A DNA stretch of 64,000 bases from Phytopseudomonas seleniipraecipitans (GTDB taxonomy: Bacteria; Pseudomonadota; Gammaproteobacteria; Pseudomonadales; Pseudomonadaceae), in assembly GCF_900102335.1 (NCBI RefSeq), contig NZ_FNBM01000002.1, positions 248,001 to 312,000 on the forward strand, in the 5' to 3' direction. Positions 16,880 through 27,553 of the stretch are shown piece by piece. The notes below the pieces were generated by a model. It had not been told where the DNA came from. It did not search any database and worked only from the letters and a program-made list of their open reading frames with translations. Position 1 is the first letter of the stretch. Every line of letters begins with the position of its first letter. Made by a program: the position numbers and the translations under genes.

Positions 16880-19291
16880 TCAGGGCGTTCGGCACAGCAC
16901 CCAGTCATGCAGCAGCACGCGCAACTCATCGAACTTGACCGGTTTGACCAGATAGTCGCTCATCCCGGCGGCCAGGCAACGCTCGCGGTCCCCGGACTGG
17001 CTGTGGGCGGTGATCGCCAATACAGGCAAATCAGCGCATCCCGGCAGCACACGCAACGCGCGGCAGGTAGCGAAGCCGTCCATCACCGGCATCTGGCAGT
17101 CAAGCAGCATGGCATCGACCGACTCGCGCTGTAGGCACTCCAGCGCCTCGCTGCCGTTATCCGCGGTGCGCACCCGGTAGCCGAGTTTGAGCAGCATGCC
17201 GCGGATCACCAACTGGTTGATGGCGTTGTCCTCGACCACCAGCACGGTGCATTGCTCGGGCGCCCGCACGGGGCTGCCACTGGCGCGGCGCACCACTGGC
17301 TCGCTACCGCCCTTGAGCACCGGCAGCGCCAGCGTCAGGCTGATACGAAAAATGCTGCCGCCAGCACCGGCACGGTTGGGCTCATAGGCCAGGTGGCCAT
17401 CCAGCAGGTTGACCAGCTTGCGGCAGATGCTCAGGCCGATGCCGAGGCCGCCATACTGGCGGGTCATCGAGTTGTCGAGCTGATGGAAGCGGCGATACAG
17501 ATCCGTTTCTCGAACGTCGGCCAGGCCGATACCGGCATCGATCACCTCGAAGCTCAGCGGCAGATTGCCGGGCATTGCCTCGCCTTCACCGCGCACACGC
17601 AGGCTAACCGTACCCGCGGGCGTGAATTTGATGGCGTTGTCCAGCAGATAGCCGAGGCTCTGCGCGAGCTTGAGCGCATCGCCCTCCACCGTGTCGGGCA
17701 AGCGCTCGTCGAGGTCAAGGGTGAACGCCAGGCCTTTTTCGCGGGCACGGGTTTCGTAATGCGCGCACACGCCATCGACCAAGCCGCGCAAGCTGAAGGT
17801 TTCACGCCGTGGATAGAGCCTGCCGGATTGCAGTTCGGTGAGCGTGAGAATGTCGTTGACCATCTGCATCATGTCGCGCGCCGAGCGCGTCGCGGTTTTC
17901 TGATACTGCTCGAGCTCGGGGTCCAGGCGTAGAGTCTGCATCAGCTCCAGAGAGCCGATGACGCCGTTCATCGGCGTGCGCAACTCATGGGTCACGGTAG
18001 CCAGGAAGTCATCCTTGAGGCGATTGCTGTCGGCCAGCTGGTGGTTGAGCGCCTCCAGCTTGGCAGAGGCGTTCTGCAGGATGCGCGCGCGCTCCTCCTT
18101 CATGCCGTTGATGCGATCGGCCAAGGCCAACGACAGCAGGGCGACTTCGATCGCGCTACCGATCTGGCTGGCGTACATGGTCAGGAATACATTGGGCAGG
18201 TAGCCGAGCACCATCAGCGTGTTGACCACCCCGCCAACCAGAAAGGCCGCCCAGGCGATGATGAAGTAGCGCGCCACGCGCATACCACGCAGCCACGCCA
18301 GCACGCCTGAGAGGGAGATCATCAGGGTGAAGGCCAGTGCCAACACGGTAGCCAGGCGCAGCGAGACGGCGTAGCTGACCGTCAGCGCCAGCACCATCAC
18401 CAACCCGCCCCACAGCATCAGCAACAACAGGCAACGGTCGACCCACGGGCTGTGCTCGTGGGTCTGCAGGAAACTGCGCGCGAACTGACAACCGAACAGC
18501 GCCGCCGCACCGATCAGGAACGGCGTGGAGGCGTTCGCCCACCACGGATTGTCCGGCCAGAAGAACTCGATCCCGGCCCCATTCACCGACACCTGATAAA
18601 GGCCGAACGAGGCAATATAGAGGATGTAATACAGGTAGCTGGTATCGCGGACGCTGATGAAGATGAACAGGTTATAAATGAGCATCACCAGCAGCACGCC
18701 GTAGATGATGCCCAGCACGTAGATACGCGCGGGCAACTCTTCCAGATAGGCAGTCGGCGACCACAGGCTCAACGGCGCCTGAATGGAGCCCTGGCTTTCC
18801 AGGCGCAAGTACACCCGCCGCACTTCATCGGGCTTGAAGTCGAGGGGGAATACATAGTTGTTCTGGCGAATCTCCCGGCTGGAAAACGGCAGCGCATCGC
18901 CAGTGCGCTGGGTCAGGCGAAACCGCCCGTTGTCACCGGTTTCGTAGAGTTCGAGATGATCGAGCGGCGGGTAGGCCAGTTCCAGCAACCAATGCTCATG
19001 ACGGCCACGCTGCGCCGCCTGGGTCTGCGGCGAATACTGCAGGTCGACGCGCAACCAGAAAGCCGAGCGTGAATAACCTGCGTTCAATACGGCTTTGTCG
19101 TGGTCACGGAAACTGTCTTGCAGGGCGATGGATGTCACGTCATCGATGGTCTTGTCGCCGCGCACATCTTCGAACACGGCCATATGCTGGCCAAGCGGTA
19201 TCGAGCGTGTGGCTTCATCGAATACCACGGTCCCTGCCGCACTCGCCACCAGAGGGCAAATGACTATGAGAATCATCAAAAGAAAACGCAT
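16880..19291 (-). CDS. ladS: Hybrid sensor histidine kinase LadS
   Basis: The 803-residue protein has a signal peptide, a periplasmic 7TMR-DISMED2 domain, a seven-helix 7TMR-DISM membrane region (about 175-380), a short coiled coil, HisKA with His435 in THELRTPMNG, an HATPase domain (GGLGIGLSICRKLV) and a C-terminal receiver with Asp731 in LLDCQMPVMDG. This architecture, and the position next to thiD-thiE-hemL, match LadS. LadS passes calcium-linked signals to GacS and so promotes RsmY/RsmZ expression and the switch to biofilm in P. aeruginosa. The start at 19291 gives the signal peptide; a longer frame from 19369 adds 26 residues. Confidence 0.85.
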   Translation of the reverse strand: MRFLLMILIVICPLVASAAGTVVFDEATRSIPLGQHMAVFEDVRGDKTIDDVTSIALQDSFRDHDKAVLNAGYSRSAFWLRVDLQYSPQTQAAQRGRHEHWLLELAYPPLDHLELYETGDNGRFRLTQRTGDALPFSSREIRQNNYVFPLDFKPDEVRRVYLRLESQGSIQAPLSLWSPTAYLEELPARIYVLGIIYGVLLVMLIYNLFIFISVRDTSYLYYILYIASFGLYQVSVNGAGIEFFWPDNPWWANASTPFLIGAAALFGCQFARSFLQTHEHSPWVDRCLLLLMLWGGLVMVLALTVSYAVSLRLATVLALAFTLMISLSGVLAWLRGMRVARYFIIAWAAFLVGGVVNTLMVLGYLPNVFLTMYASQIGSAIEVALLSLALADRINGMKEERARILQNASAKLEALNHQLADSNRLKDDFLATVTHELRTPMNGVIGSLELMQTLRLDPELEQYQKTATRSARDMMQMVNDILTLTELQSGRLYPRRETFSLRGLVDGVCAHYETRAREKGLAFTLDLDERLPDTVEGDALKLAQSLGYLLDNAIKFTPAGTVSLRVRGEGEAMPGNLPLSFEVIDAGIGLADVRETDLYRRFHQLDNSMTRQYGGLGIGLSICRKLVNLLDGHLAYEPNRAGAGGSIFRISLTLALPVLKGGSEPVVRRASGSPVRAPEQCTVLVVEDNAINQLVIRGMLLKLGYRVRTADNGSEALECLQRESVDAMLLDCQMPVMDGFATCRALRVLPGCADLPVLAITAHSQSGDRERCLAAGMSDYLVKPVKFDELRVLLHDWVLCRTP

Positions 19292-19443
19292 GCAGCCCCG
19301 CTGATGGCCGAATCGAGCCGTACCGGAAGGCCCCACGCCCCCCGCATCGATACGGCTCGTACGACTCAAAATAAGAATGCGGCAACTCTAGGTGCTGTCA
19401 GCGCTTTATCGCAAGCGCTACGGCAACCAAACATCGATCCAGA

Positions 19444-20307
19444 TCACTGCGCAGGCAGGCGCAGCAGCGCCTCGGCAATTGCCTCCGCCAGGTACTCGAT
19501 GGAAAACACGCCGCCATGGGTCCAGGCAGGCTGCATGGCCGCAAAACGGCCATCGCGTACGAAGGGCATGGCTTTCCACTGCGGCGTGCTGAATAGCTGG
19601 TCCCGTTGAGCGAATGGCTCGATATACAGGATCACGCCGTCGTCAATTTCCTGCAGCGTGCTCAACGGTGCCTGCACGACGCCCGATGGGCTGTGCGGTA
19701 ACGGATAGGCCGGCTGCAGATGCAGCATCTGCATGGCGTGTTGGGGCATGGAATTGGTACCGTTGATAAGCACGGCGCCAGGCGACGAGAACCGGATCAC
19801 CGTGACCTTGGGCAAACGCCCGCGGAAATGCTCCACCAGCCGCCGATGCAGCTCATCGACCCGCGCCTGCATGGCCGCAAGCTCACGCAGCGCCTGCTCC
19901 TCGCGCCCGAAGCGCTGGGCCAGCGCCAGGTAGTTGTCGCGGGCGCTCAAGTAGTTGTCATTTTGCTGGTTGAGGTTGCCGAAAACGGCAACCGGGGCGA
20001 TGCGCTGGAGCGGGGCGCGGAGCCCTTCGAGCGATGGCGATATAAGGATCAGTTCCGGCTTGAGCTGAGCCAGCAGTTGCAGGTCCGGCGCGGTTTGCGC
20101 TCCCGCGTTAGGTACGTCGGCAGGCAGCCGAGGCCGTATCACCCGGGCGCGGTAATCCTGCGCATCGGCCACGGCGACGGGAATGATGTCCAGCTTCAAC
20201 AAGTGCTCGGTTGCTTCCCAACTTAGCGCCACCACCCGTGGCTGCGCCTGAGTCAGGCTCGCCGCCAGGCATAGCAGCAACAGGGCACCGCGCAATAGAT
20301 CCTTCAT
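19444..20307 (-). CDS. Periplasmic substrate-binding protein, cobalamin/siderophore type, without transporter genes
   Basis: The 287-residue product has a signal peptide (MKDLLRGALLLLCLAASLTQAQ) and the class III binding-protein fold of BtuF/FhuD/FecB: VVALSWEATEHLLKL at the start, then PDLQLLAQLKPELILISPSLEGL, a long backbone helix region (about 125-165) and the C-terminal lobe. Such proteins deliver vitamin B12, heme or ferric siderophores to an ABC importer. No permease or ATPase gene is nearby, so its partner is elsewhere or it works alone. The ATG at 20307 was preferred over 20349 because it gives the signal peptide directly. Confidence 0.82.
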   Translation of the reverse strand: MKDLLRGALLLLCLAASLTQAQPRVVALSWEATEHLLKLDIIPVAVADAQDYRARVIRPRLPADVPNAGAQTAPDLQLLAQLKPELILISPSLEGLRAPLQRIAPVAVFGNLNQQNDNYLSARDNYLALAQRFGREEQALRELAAMQARVDELHRRLVEHFRGRLPKVTVIRFSSPGAVLINGTNSMPQHAMQMLHLQPAYPLPHSPSGVVQAPLSTLQEIDDGVILYIEPFAQRDQLFSTPQWKAMPFVRDGRFAAMQPAWTHGGVFSIEYLAEAIAEALLRLPAQ

Positions 20308-20903
20308 GCCAGGCGCCTTTTTGAACAAACAAAACAAAAGAGTCACCATCTGGCCAGGTGCAGCGAACGATCAACGCACGGCCGAACCGGCCACTGGCAT
20401 CAGTACAACGCCGAGCGCCTCCAGTAAACCCTGCCATACGAAGCGTATACGCATCCAGAATCGCAGCCATGTGCGGCGCCAGCAACCCCGAAAATGCATC
20501 GAGCTGAACGGCAGCCTACCCTGCCCGCCAAACTGGGCGAGCTGCAGGCACCTCCGGCGGCGCAGCGCTCCTCTACTGTCCCAGATCGGCCTCGGCGCAT
20601 GATGAACGACCCAGCTAGGCGCCGCTAACAGCGCGAGACGCCGGAGCTTGGCTGACGCTGGAGGCCAGGCAATCGGACCAACACAGGCCCCGCCCAAGCC
20701 CCTAACGCAAGACGATCCAGCCTCACCACGGCGCATCAATGTTAAGCTAGCGCCCCACGAAAATGCCGCCGGCCACCCGCTGGTGCGAGCCCCGACCAAC
20801 GGGGCACGACGACTGCCGCCGTGCCCCAACAGGCTGTCGAAGAACGATCTGCGTTGCCGCTGATGCGCTTCGACGACCTGCTAAACCGGAACCCGCGACA
20901 CAG
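20308..20903. other. Gene-free region upstream of thiD
   Basis: About 600 bases between the binding-protein gene and thiD hold no supported gene. The longest minus-strand frame (20371-20829) is low-complexity and has no ribosome site I trust. I looked for a thiamine riboswitch (CTGAGA and ACC...GATCTGG cores) and saw none. Confidence 0.6.
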
Positions 20904-21737
20904 ATGATCGACTTCGGCCTTCCTGAATACGAGCGCAGCACCGCCCGCCTCGCCCCTTCGCGCCCCGTGGTGCTGTGCCTGTCCGGCCATGACCCCAGCG
21001 GCGGCGCCGGCCTGCAGGCCGATATCGAAGCACTGCTCGCCCAGGGCTGCCACGCTGCGCCGGTAGTGACCGCGCTGACCGTGCAGGACACTGTTGACGT
21101 CATCGATTTCCGCGTCCTCGACCGCGACTGGGTGCTGGCTCAGGCCCACGCGGTGATCGCCGACATGCCGATCTCCGCGGTCAAGCTGGGTATGCTCGGC
21201 TCGGTAGAGATGGTCGAGACCGTGTTGATGATCATGGACAAACTGCCCGGCGTGCCGCTGGTCTGCGACCCTGTACTGCGCGCTGGCGGCGGCGGTGCAC
21301 TGGGCAAGGATGAAGTCGGCTTCGCCATGCGTGAGCGGCTGTTCGCGGCCTCCTCGATCGCCACACCGAACCTGCCGGAAGCGCGCATTCTCGCCGAGTT
21401 GCCAAACGGCACGCCCGACGAATGCGCGGAAAAACTGCTGCCGCATATCCGACACCTGCTGATCACCGGCGGCCACGGCGACGAACGCGACGTGCACAAC
21501 CGCCTGTACCTGCGCGACGGCAGCCAGCACACCTTCACCTGCGCACGCCTGCCAGGCAGTTACCACGGCTCGGGCTGCACCCTGGCCAGCACCCTGGCCG
21601 GCCGTCTGGCCCTGGGCCAGGATCTGGTCAGTGCGGTCGAGAGCGCGCTGGACTACACCTGGCGCACCCTGCGCGACGCCGAGCAACCGGGCCGCGGCCA
21701 ATTCGTGCCACGCCGCCTGCCGCTGGACCTGAGCTGA
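20904..21737 (+). CDS. thiD: Hydroxymethylpyrimidine/phosphomethylpyrimidine kinase
   Basis: ThiD phosphorylates HMP and HMP-P to HMP pyrophosphate for thiamine synthesis. The 277-residue protein shows the ribokinase-like fold with [19 protein letters not shown] near the N-terminus, PTPNLPEA-type segment [11 protein letters not shown], and the C-terminal anion hole [16 protein letters not shown] containing the catalytic Cys/Gly region. The start at 20904 ([12 protein letters not shown]) was preferred over an upstream frame. Its TGA overlaps the ATG of thiE by one base (TGATG), so the two are translationally coupled, in the expected pathway order. Confidence 0.95.
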   Translation: MIDFGLPEYERSTARLAPSRPVVLCLSGHDPSGGAGLQADIEALLAQGCHAAPVVTALTVQDTVDVIDFRVLDRDWVLAQAHAVIADMPISAVKLGMLGSVEMVETVLMIMDKLPGVPLVCDPVLRAGGGGALGKDEVGFAMRERLFAASSIATPNLPEARILAELPNGTPDECAEKLLPHIRHLLITGGHGDERDVHNRLYLRDGSQHTFTCARLPGSYHGSGCTLASTLAGRLALGQDLVSAVESALDYTWRTLRDAEQPGRGQFVPRRLPLDLS

Positions 21738-22378
21738 TGGCCGTGCCCGACAAACTCCGCGGCCTCTACGCCATCACCGACAGCCAGCTGCTCGCCGGCG
21801 GCAAGCTACTGCCTTACGTCGAAGCGGCTCTGGCCGGTGGCGCGCGCCTGCTGCAGTACCGCGACAAATCCACTGATGGGGCGCGTCGCCTGCGCGAAGC
21901 CGAAGCACTGCGCGGCCTGTGCGAGCGATATAACGCCGCACTGATCATCAACGACGACGCCGAGCTCGCCGCCCGCCTGGGCGTCGGTCTGCACCTTGGC
22001 CAGGAAGATGGCTCGCTGGCCATCGCCCGCGCTCTGCTTGGCCGCCAGGCAATCATCGGCGGCACCTGCCACGCACGCCTGGAACTTGCCGAGCAGGCCG
22101 CCAAAGAAGGCGCCAGTTACGTGGCCTTCGGTCGTTTCTTCAATTCGCACACCAAACCCGGCGCGCCCGCGGCTACGGTCGATCTACTGGCCACCGCCAA
22201 GGCGCGCGTGCCGCTACCGATCGTCGCCATCGGTGGCATCGACGTGCATAACGCAGCACCTTTGATCAAAAGGGGCGCCAGCATGATCGCCGTCATCCAT
22301 GCCTTGTTCGCCGCCGATTCCACCGCCGAAGTCGAACGCCGCGCGCGTGCCTTCAGCGCCCTGTTCGCATCGGCTTGA
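21737..22378 (+). CDS. thiE: Thiamine-phosphate synthase
   Basis: ThiE joins HMP-PP and thiazole phosphate to make thiamine phosphate. The 213-residue TIM-barrel protein has [18 protein letters not shown] (pyrophosphate contact), [34 protein letters not shown] and the phosphate loop IVAIGGID. It starts inside the thiD stop codon and is followed 26 bases later by hemL, so thiD-thiE-hemL is probably one transcript, as in other pseudomonads. Length is normal. Confidence 0.96.
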   Translation: MAVPDKLRGLYAITDSQLLAGGKLLPYVEAALAGGARLLQYRDKSTDGARRLREAEALRGLCERYNAALIINDDAELAARLGVGLHLGQEDGSLAIARALLGRQAIIGGTCHARLELAEQAAKEGASYVAFGRFFNSHTKPGAPAATVDLLATAKARVPLPIVAIGGIDVHNAAPLIKRGASMIAVIHALFAADSTAEVERRARAFSALFASA

Positions 22379-22404
22379 CCCGTATCTTTTTGAGAGAGTT
22401 CATC

Positions 22405-23694
22405 ATGTCCCGCTCCGAAACCCTCTTCGCCAACGCCCAGAAACACATCCCTGGTGGCGTCAACTCGCCGGTTCGCGCCTTCAAGAGCGTCGGCGGCACG
22501 CCCTTGTTCTTCAAGCACGCCGAAGGTGCCTACGTAACCGATGAGGACGACAAGCGCTATGTCGATTACGTCGGCTCCTGGGGCCCGATGATCCTCGGCC
22601 ACAGCCACCCGGAAGTAATCGACGCGGTGCGCCGCCAGCTCGATCACGGGTTGTCCTACGGGGCACCGACCGCGATGGAAACCGAGATGGCCGATCTGGT
22701 CTGCTCGCTGGTGCCGTCGATGGAAATGGTGCGCATGGTCAGCTCCGGCACCGAGGCAACCATGAGTGCCATTCGCCTAGCCCGTGGCTTCACCGGTCGC
22801 GACAGCATCATCAAGTTCGAGGGCTGCTACCACGGCCACTCCGACAGCCTGCTGGTCAAGGCTGGCTCCGGTGCACTGACCCAGGGCGTGCCGAACTCCG
22901 CTGGGGTACCCGCGGCTTTCGCCAAGCACACGCTCACTCTGCCGTTCAACGACATCGAAGCGGTCGCCGAGATGCTCGGCAAGGTCGGCAGTGAAGTCGC
23001 CTGCATTATCGTCGAGCCGGTGGCCGGCAACATGAACTGCGTACCGCCAGCGCCAGGCTTCCTGGAAGGCCTGCGTAGCCTCTGCGACCAGCATGGCGTG
23101 GTGCTGATCTTCGACGAAGTGATGACTGGCTTTCGCGTCTCCCTAGGCGGCGCCCAGGCGCATTACGGCGTGACGCCGGACCTGTCGACCTTCGGCAAGA
23201 TCATCGGCGGCGGCATGCCGGTCGGCTGCTTCGGCGGCAAGCGCGCAATCATGCAGCACATTGCACCGCTCGGCCCGGTCTATCAGGCCGGTACGTTGTC
23301 GGGCAACCCGCTGGCCATGGCCGCCGGTCTGACCACCCTGAAGCTGATCAGCCGCCCGGGTTTTCATGCCGAGTTGAGTGACTACACCAGCAAGCTGCTG
23401 CAGGGCCTGCAGGACCGCGCCGATGCCGCCGGCATCCCGTTCGTCACCACCCAGGCGGGCGGCATGTTCGGGCTGTATTTCAGCGGTGCCGATGACATCG
23501 TCACCTTCGACGACGTGATGGCCAGCGATACCGAGCGCTTCAAGCGGTTCTTCCACCTGATGCTGGAAGGCGGCGTATACCTGGCACCAAGCGCGTTCGA
23601 AGCGGGCTTCACCTCCATCGCCCACGGGGAAACCGAGCTGAAACTGACCCTGGACGCTGCCGAACGCGCCTTCGCCGCCCTCAAGCGGGTATAA
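22405..23694 (+). CDS. hemL: Glutamate-1-semialdehyde 2,1-aminomutase
   Basis: HemL converts glutamate-1-semialdehyde to 5-aminolevulinate, the committed precursor of heme and cobalamin in the C5 pathway. The 429-residue PLP enzyme begins [26 protein letters not shown]. It carries [15 protein letters not shown] for phosphate binding, [11 protein letters not shown] for the PLP ring, and the catalytic Lys in [15 protein letters not shown]. The start at 22405 has a GAGAGAG ribosome site; ten earlier residues in frame belong to the thiE end. It completes a thiamine/heme cluster. Confidence 0.97.
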   Translation: MSRSETLFANAQKHIPGGVNSPVRAFKSVGGTPLFFKHAEGAYVTDEDDKRYVDYVGSWGPMILGHSHPEVIDAVRRQLDHGLSYGAPTAMETEMADLVCSLVPSMEMVRMVSSGTEATMSAIRLARGFTGRDSIIKFEGCYHGHSDSLLVKAGSGALTQGVPNSAGVPAAFAKHTLTLPFNDIEAVAEMLGKVGSEVACIIVEPVAGNMNCVPPAPGFLEGLRSLCDQHGVVLIFDEVMTGFRVSLGGAQAHYGVTPDLSTFGKIIGGGMPVGCFGGKRAIMQHIAPLGPVYQAGTLSGNPLAMAAGLTTLKLISRPGFHAELSDYTSKLLQGLQDRADAAGIPFVTTQAGGMFGLYFSGADDIVTFDDVMASDTERFKRFFHLMLEGGVYLAPSAFEAGFTSIAHGETELKLTLDAAERAFAALKRV

Positions 23695-23834
23695 GGTAGG
23701 TGCTATGGCGCACCGCTGATGGTTTACAGGCTGCTACGGTAGCCTGAGCCGCTTGTTGGGGGCATTTGCAGGGCGCGGCCACGCGTGATGGTGGCGCCGT
23801 TGCGCCGCGTTGGGGCAGAAAAGCGGCAAACACT

Positions 23835-23864
23835 TTGTAAGAACGGTGCGGCTTATTTCATAAT
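23835..23864 (+). promoter_or_regulatory. Sigma-70 promoter for the Sel1-repeat gene
   Basis: TTGTAA (23835-23840), an 18-base spacer and CATAAT (23859-23864) give a reasonable housekeeping promoter, 66 bases before the start codon. Confidence 0.55.
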
Positions 23865-23930
23865 GTGATGGCGGACGCATTTGTTCCGCCCGCCACCCAC
23901 CTGTCAGCACCTCGAGGTATTCGGATCTCC

Positions 23931-24479
23931 ATGAAGCGCACCGGCCGCACCCTGTCTCTGGGCTGCCTGTTGCTCCTGCTGCCATTGCTTGCACTGGCGG
24001 ACGGAAACTCATTGCTGATCCCGGCCACCGGCAGCTGTTCGCTGAACGTCGCCCCCGAAGACCTCCCCGACGCCCTGCAGGCCTGTCACCAGGGTGCCGA
24101 AGGCGGCGATCCGCAGGCGCAATACGAGCTGGGCGAGTTCTATTACGAAGGGCGAGCCACCGAGCGCGATCTGCCCCAGGCATTGAGCTGGTTCGAACGC
24201 GCCTCGCTGCAAGGCCATGCGCAGGCGCAATATCATCTGGGCATGATGTTCTTTCGTGGCGAGGGTGTGGCTGCAAACAACGTGCAGGCCTATATCGTGC
24301 TGAAGATGGCCGCCGTCAACGGCTCCGACGAGGCCATGGACAGCGCCGACGAAGTGTCGCTGCAAATGCCCAGAGCCGAGCTGGAGGTCGCCACCCAGGT
24401 GCTGGGGCAGATCTTCCGCAACTACCTGCAGGAACTGCAGGCCGCTGACGGCCTGTCGCCCTTCGCTCCCCTGAAGTAA
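23931..24479 (+). CDS. Sel1/TPR-repeat exported protein
   Basis: The 182-residue product has a signal peptide ending in ALADG and two Sel1-like repeats, AQYELGEFYYEGRATERDLPQ and AQYHLGMMFFRGEGVAANN, in the middle. Sel1 repeats form helical hairpins for protein-protein contacts. The rest is helical with two cysteines (CSLN, CHQG) that could form a disulfide in the periplasm. The gene sits between hemL and the DUF1820 gene, the arrangement I recall from P. aeruginosa. No specific partner is known. Confidence 0.85.
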   Translation: MKRTGRTLSLGCLLLLLPLLALADGNSLLIPATGSCSLNVAPEDLPDALQACHQGAEGGDPQAQYELGEFYYEGRATERDLPQALSWFERASLQGHAQAQYHLGMMFFRGEGVAANNVQAYIVLKMAAVNGSDEAMDSADEVSLQMPRAELEVATQVLGQIFRNYLQELQAADGLSPFAPLK

Positions 24480-24521
24480 TCGCGTTCAGCGGCGCGCTAT
24501 CACCTTCGCGCTCGCAGCAGC

Positions 24522-24845
24522 TTATTTATCCGGCATCGGCATGGGGAACGGCATGATATTGCCGCCGCCCTTGGCCTCGCTGATCTTCGGCGTGCCCAAG
24601 CGCTCGACCTCGTCGATGCGCACGATCGAATGCATGGGCACGAAGCTGCGCACCACACCATCGAACTGGGCCTTGAGTTTTTCTTCGCTGGGATCGACCA
24701 CCACCTGGGTACGCTCGCCAAAGACGAATTCCTCGATCTCCAGAAAGCCCCACAGATCGCTCTGGAAGATCTGCTTGGCGTACATCTCGTACACCTGGCC
24801 CTGGTTGAGGAAAATCACCTTGTAGATCGGTTCACGCTTGCTCAT
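24522..24845 (-). CDS. DUF1820 protein
   Basis: The 107-residue cytoplasmic protein belongs to DUF1820, small proteins of gammaproteobacteria without known function. It reads as a compact beta-rich domain (IYKVIFLNQGQVYEMYAKQI, FLEIEEFVFGERTQVVVDP) and ends in a proline/methionine-rich tail (IMPFPMPMPDK). The start at 24845 (MSKREP) was preferred over 24869. It is divergent from miaB. Confidence 0.85.
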   Translation of the reverse strand: MSKREPIYKVIFLNQGQVYEMYAKQIFQSDLWGFLEIEEFVFGERTQVVVDPSEEKLKAQFDGVVRSFVPMHSIVRIDEVERLGTPKISEAKGGGNIMPFPMPMPDK

Positions 24846-24930
24846 GGGTAACGATTGGCTGGCAGTCAATAAAAGGGCGCGAATCTTAGCACGCCTGTTG
24901 AGCGCAACGCCGCACCTTGTCCATCGCCTG

Positions 24931-24959
24931 TGGCCTCACTCGGCCAAGCCCCCTATAAT
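24931..24959 (+). promoter_or_regulatory. miaB promoter
   Basis: A consensus -10 TATAAT lies at 24954-24959, with a weak -35 (TGGCCT, 24931-24936) at 17 bases. It is about 107 bases upstream of miaB. Confidence 0.6.
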
Positions 24960-25065
24960 GCGCGGTCATTTTTCAAGACCGACCATCGCCACGCGCCCGC
25001 AGGGCACTCGCTGATGGGATGTTGATGCTTTCCTGAAAAACCTTTCACTCATTCCAGGCAGTGCC

Positions 25066-26400
25066 ATGACCAAGAAGCTCTATATCGAAACCCACGGTTG
25101 CCAGATGAACGAGTACGACAGCTCGCGCATGGTCGACCTGCTGGGCGAGCATCAGGCTCTGGAAGTGACCGATCGCCCGGAAGACGCCGACGTCATCCTG
25201 CTAAACACCTGCTCGATCCGTGAAAGGGCGCAGGACAAGGTGTTCTCCCAGCTCGGCCGCTGGCGTGAACTGAAATTGGAAAATCCGGACCTGGTGATCG
25301 GCGTCGGCGGCTGCGTGGCCAGCCAGGAAGGCGCGGCAATTCGCGACCGCGCGCCCTACGTTGACGTGGTATTCGGGCCGCAAACCTTGCACCGCCTGCC
25401 GGAAATGATCGACGCCGCGCGCAGCACCAAAATCGCTCAGGTGGATATTTCCTTCCCCGAGATCGAGAAGTTCGACCGCCTGCCCGAGCCTCGGGTCGAC
25501 GGCCCCAGCGCCATGGTCTCGGTCATGGAAGGTTGCAGCAAGTACTGCACCTTCTGCGTGGTGCCCTACACGCGCGGCGAGGAAGTCAGCCGCCCGCTGG
25601 ACGACGTGCTGGGTGAAATCATTCACCTGGCCGAAAACGGCGTGCGCGAACTGACCCTGCTCGGCCAGAACGTAAACGGCTACCGCGGTGAAACGCGTGA
25701 TGGCGGCATCGCCGATTTCGCCGAGCTGCTGTATCTGGTGGCCGCCATCGACGGTATCGACCGTATCCGCTACATCACCAGCCACCCGCTGGAGTTTTCC
25801 GACGCACTGATCAAGGCTCACGCCGAAATCCCAGAGCTGGTGAAATTTCTCCACCTGCCGGTGCAATCGGGCTCAGATCGCATTCTTGCGGCAATGAAGC
25901 GCAACCACACCGCGCTGGAATACAAGTCGCGCATCCGCAAGCTGCGCGCTGCAGTGCCGGATATCGTCATCAGTTCGGACTTCATCATCGGCTTCCCCGG
26001 CGAGACCGAAAAAGACTTCGAGCAGACCATGAAGCTGGTCGAGGATGTCGGTTTCGACTTCTCCTACTCCTTCGTATACAGCTCGCGCCCCGGTACGCCA
26101 GCGGCCGACCTGGCCGACGACACCCCGGAAGAGGTGAAGAAGCAGCGTCTGCAGATTCTGCAGCATCGCCTCAACCAGCAGGGCTTCGAAAACAGCCGGC
26201 GCATGGTCGGCACCGTGCAGCGCATTCTGGTCAGCGACTTCTCGAAAAAGGACCCCGGCAAGCTGCAGGGCAAGACCGAGAACAACCGCTTCGTCAACTT
26301 CCCGTGCGACAACCCGCGACTGATCGGCCAGTTCGTCGACGTGCACATCGACGAAGCGATGCCCCACTCGTTGCGAGGCACCTTGGTCGAACGCCATTAA
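25066..26400 (+). CDS. miaB: tRNA-2-methylthio-N6-dimethylallyladenosine synthase
   Basis: MiaB is a radical-SAM methylthiotransferase that converts i6A37 to ms2i6A37 in tRNAs reading UNN codons. The 444-residue protein has the N-terminal UPF0004 domain with three Cys for the auxiliary cluster ([23 protein letters not shown]), the radical-SAM motif [15 protein letters not shown], and a C-terminal TRAM domain. Length is normal. It leads a gene series with phoH, ybeY, corC and lnt. Confidence 0.97.
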   Translation: MTKKLYIETHGCQMNEYDSSRMVDLLGEHQALEVTDRPEDADVILLNTCSIRERAQDKVFSQLGRWRELKLENPDLVIGVGGCVASQEGAAIRDRAPYVDVVFGPQTLHRLPEMIDAARSTKIAQVDISFPEIEKFDRLPEPRVDGPSAMVSVMEGCSKYCTFCVVPYTRGEEVSRPLDDVLGEIIHLAENGVRELTLLGQNVNGYRGETRDGGIADFAELLYLVAAIDGIDRIRYITSHPLEFSDALIKAHAEIPELVKFLHLPVQSGSDRILAAMKRNHTALEYKSRIRKLRAAVPDIVISSDFIIGFPGETEKDFEQTMKLVEDVGFDFSYSFVYSSRPGTPAADLADDTPEEVKKQRLQILQHRLNQQGFENSRRMVGTVQRILVSDFSKKDPGKLQGKTENNRFVNFPCDNPRLIGQFVDVHIDEAMPHSLRGTLVERH

Positions 26401-26533
26401 GCTATTTAGCCAGGCCGACCACCGTGCGAGAACGGCCACAAGCGCAGCGCGGTCGTCGGCCGCGCTTTCCCCCGGCGTCGGCTAGCGCTATTCTCTGCCT
26501 TCCACTCAGCCGACTGGCGGCCAAAAAACGACC

Positions 26534-27553
26534 TTGAATACTTCCCTAGCACCTCATCGCTTCACCCTCGAGCCCTTTGAAGCCAAGCGCTTCGCCAACC
26601 TCAGCGGGCAGTTCGACGAGCACCTGCGCTTGATCGAATCACGCCTGGGCATCGAGATCCGCAATCGCGGCAATCAATTCGAACTGCTTGGCGAGCCTGG
26701 GCAAACCACCTCGGGTGAAAACCTGCTGCGACGCCTGTACCGCGAAACCGACAGCACCGAGCTGTCGCCGGACATGGTGCATCTGTTCCTGCAGGAGTCC
26801 GGTATCGAGGAACTCAACGCGCCCAGCGTCCACGCCAACATCGCCCTGCGTACTCGCAAGGGCATGATTCGCCCGCGCGGCGCCAACCAGCAGTTGTACG
26901 TCAAGGCGATTCTCGACCACGACATCAACTTCGGCATTGGCCCGGCCGGTACCGGCAAGACCTACCTCGCGGTAGCCGCCGCAGTGGATGCCCTGGAGCG
27001 CGAGCAGATCCGCCGCATCCTGCTGGTGCGCCCGGCGGTCGAGGCGGGCGAGAAGCTCGGCTTCCTGCCTGGCGACCTGTCACAGAAAATCGACCCGTAC
27101 CTGCGCCCGCTGTATGACGCGCTCTACGAAATGCTCGGTTTCGAACAGGTGGCCAAGCTGATCGAGAAGCAGGTGATCGAGGTTGCGCCGCTGGCTTATA
27201 TGCGCGGTCGCACGCTGAACAACAGCTTCATCATTCTCGATGAGAGCCAGAACACCACGATGGAACAGATGAAGATGTTCCTGACGCGGATCGGTTTCGG
27301 CTCCACCGCAGTGATTACCGGTGACATCACCCAGGTCGACCTGCCGCGCGGTACCAAGAGCGGTTTGACCCACGTGATCGACGTGCTCAAGGGCGTACCC
27401 GGCATCAGCTTCACCCACTTCAAACCTAAGGATGTGGTGCGCCATCCGCTGGTGCAGCGCATCGTCGAGGCCTACGAGCGCTTCGAGGCCGAGCGCCAGC
27501 CTTTCGACCGCCAGCCGGCGGATAACGACCCTGGTGCCAGATCCGAAAAATGA
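26534..27553 (+). CDS. ybeZ: PhoH-like ATPase (YbeZ)
   Basis: The 339-residue ATPase has Walker A GPAGTGKT and Walker [10 protein letters not shown] in a PhoH domain, preceded by a KH-like N-terminal region. It pairs with YbeY in rRNA maturation and late ribosome assembly. The start codon is TTG at 26534, giving [17 protein letters not shown], which fits the family N-terminus; no good ATG exists nearby. Its stop overlaps the ybeY start by four bases (ATGA). A GC-rich hairpin (26446-26466) lies between miaB and this gene. Confidence 0.93.
   Translation: MNTSLAPHRFTLEPFEAKRFANLSGQFDEHLRLIESRLGIEIRNRGNQFELLGEPGQTTSGENLLRRLYRETDSTELSPDMVHLFLQESGIEELNAPSVHANIALRTRKGMIRPRGANQQLYVKAILDHDINFGIGPAGTGKTYLAVAAAVDALEREQIRRILLVRPAVEAGEKLGFLPGDLSQKIDPYLRPLYDALYEMLGFEQVAKLIEKQVIEVAPLAYMRGRTLNNSFIILDESQNTTMEQMKMFLTRIGFGSTAVITGDITQVDLPRGTKSGLTHVIDVLKGVPGISFTHFKPKDVVRHPLVQRIVEAYERFEAERQPFDRQPADNDPGARSEK

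Noticed and set aside
20371..20829. 152-residue minus-strand frame in the gap before thiD
   Set aside because: Arg/Gly/Trp-rich low-complexity translation, no convincing ribosome site and no recognised family.
20308..20903. TPP riboswitch upstream of thiD
   Set aside because: The CTGAGA and GATCTGG-type cores were looked for and not seen.
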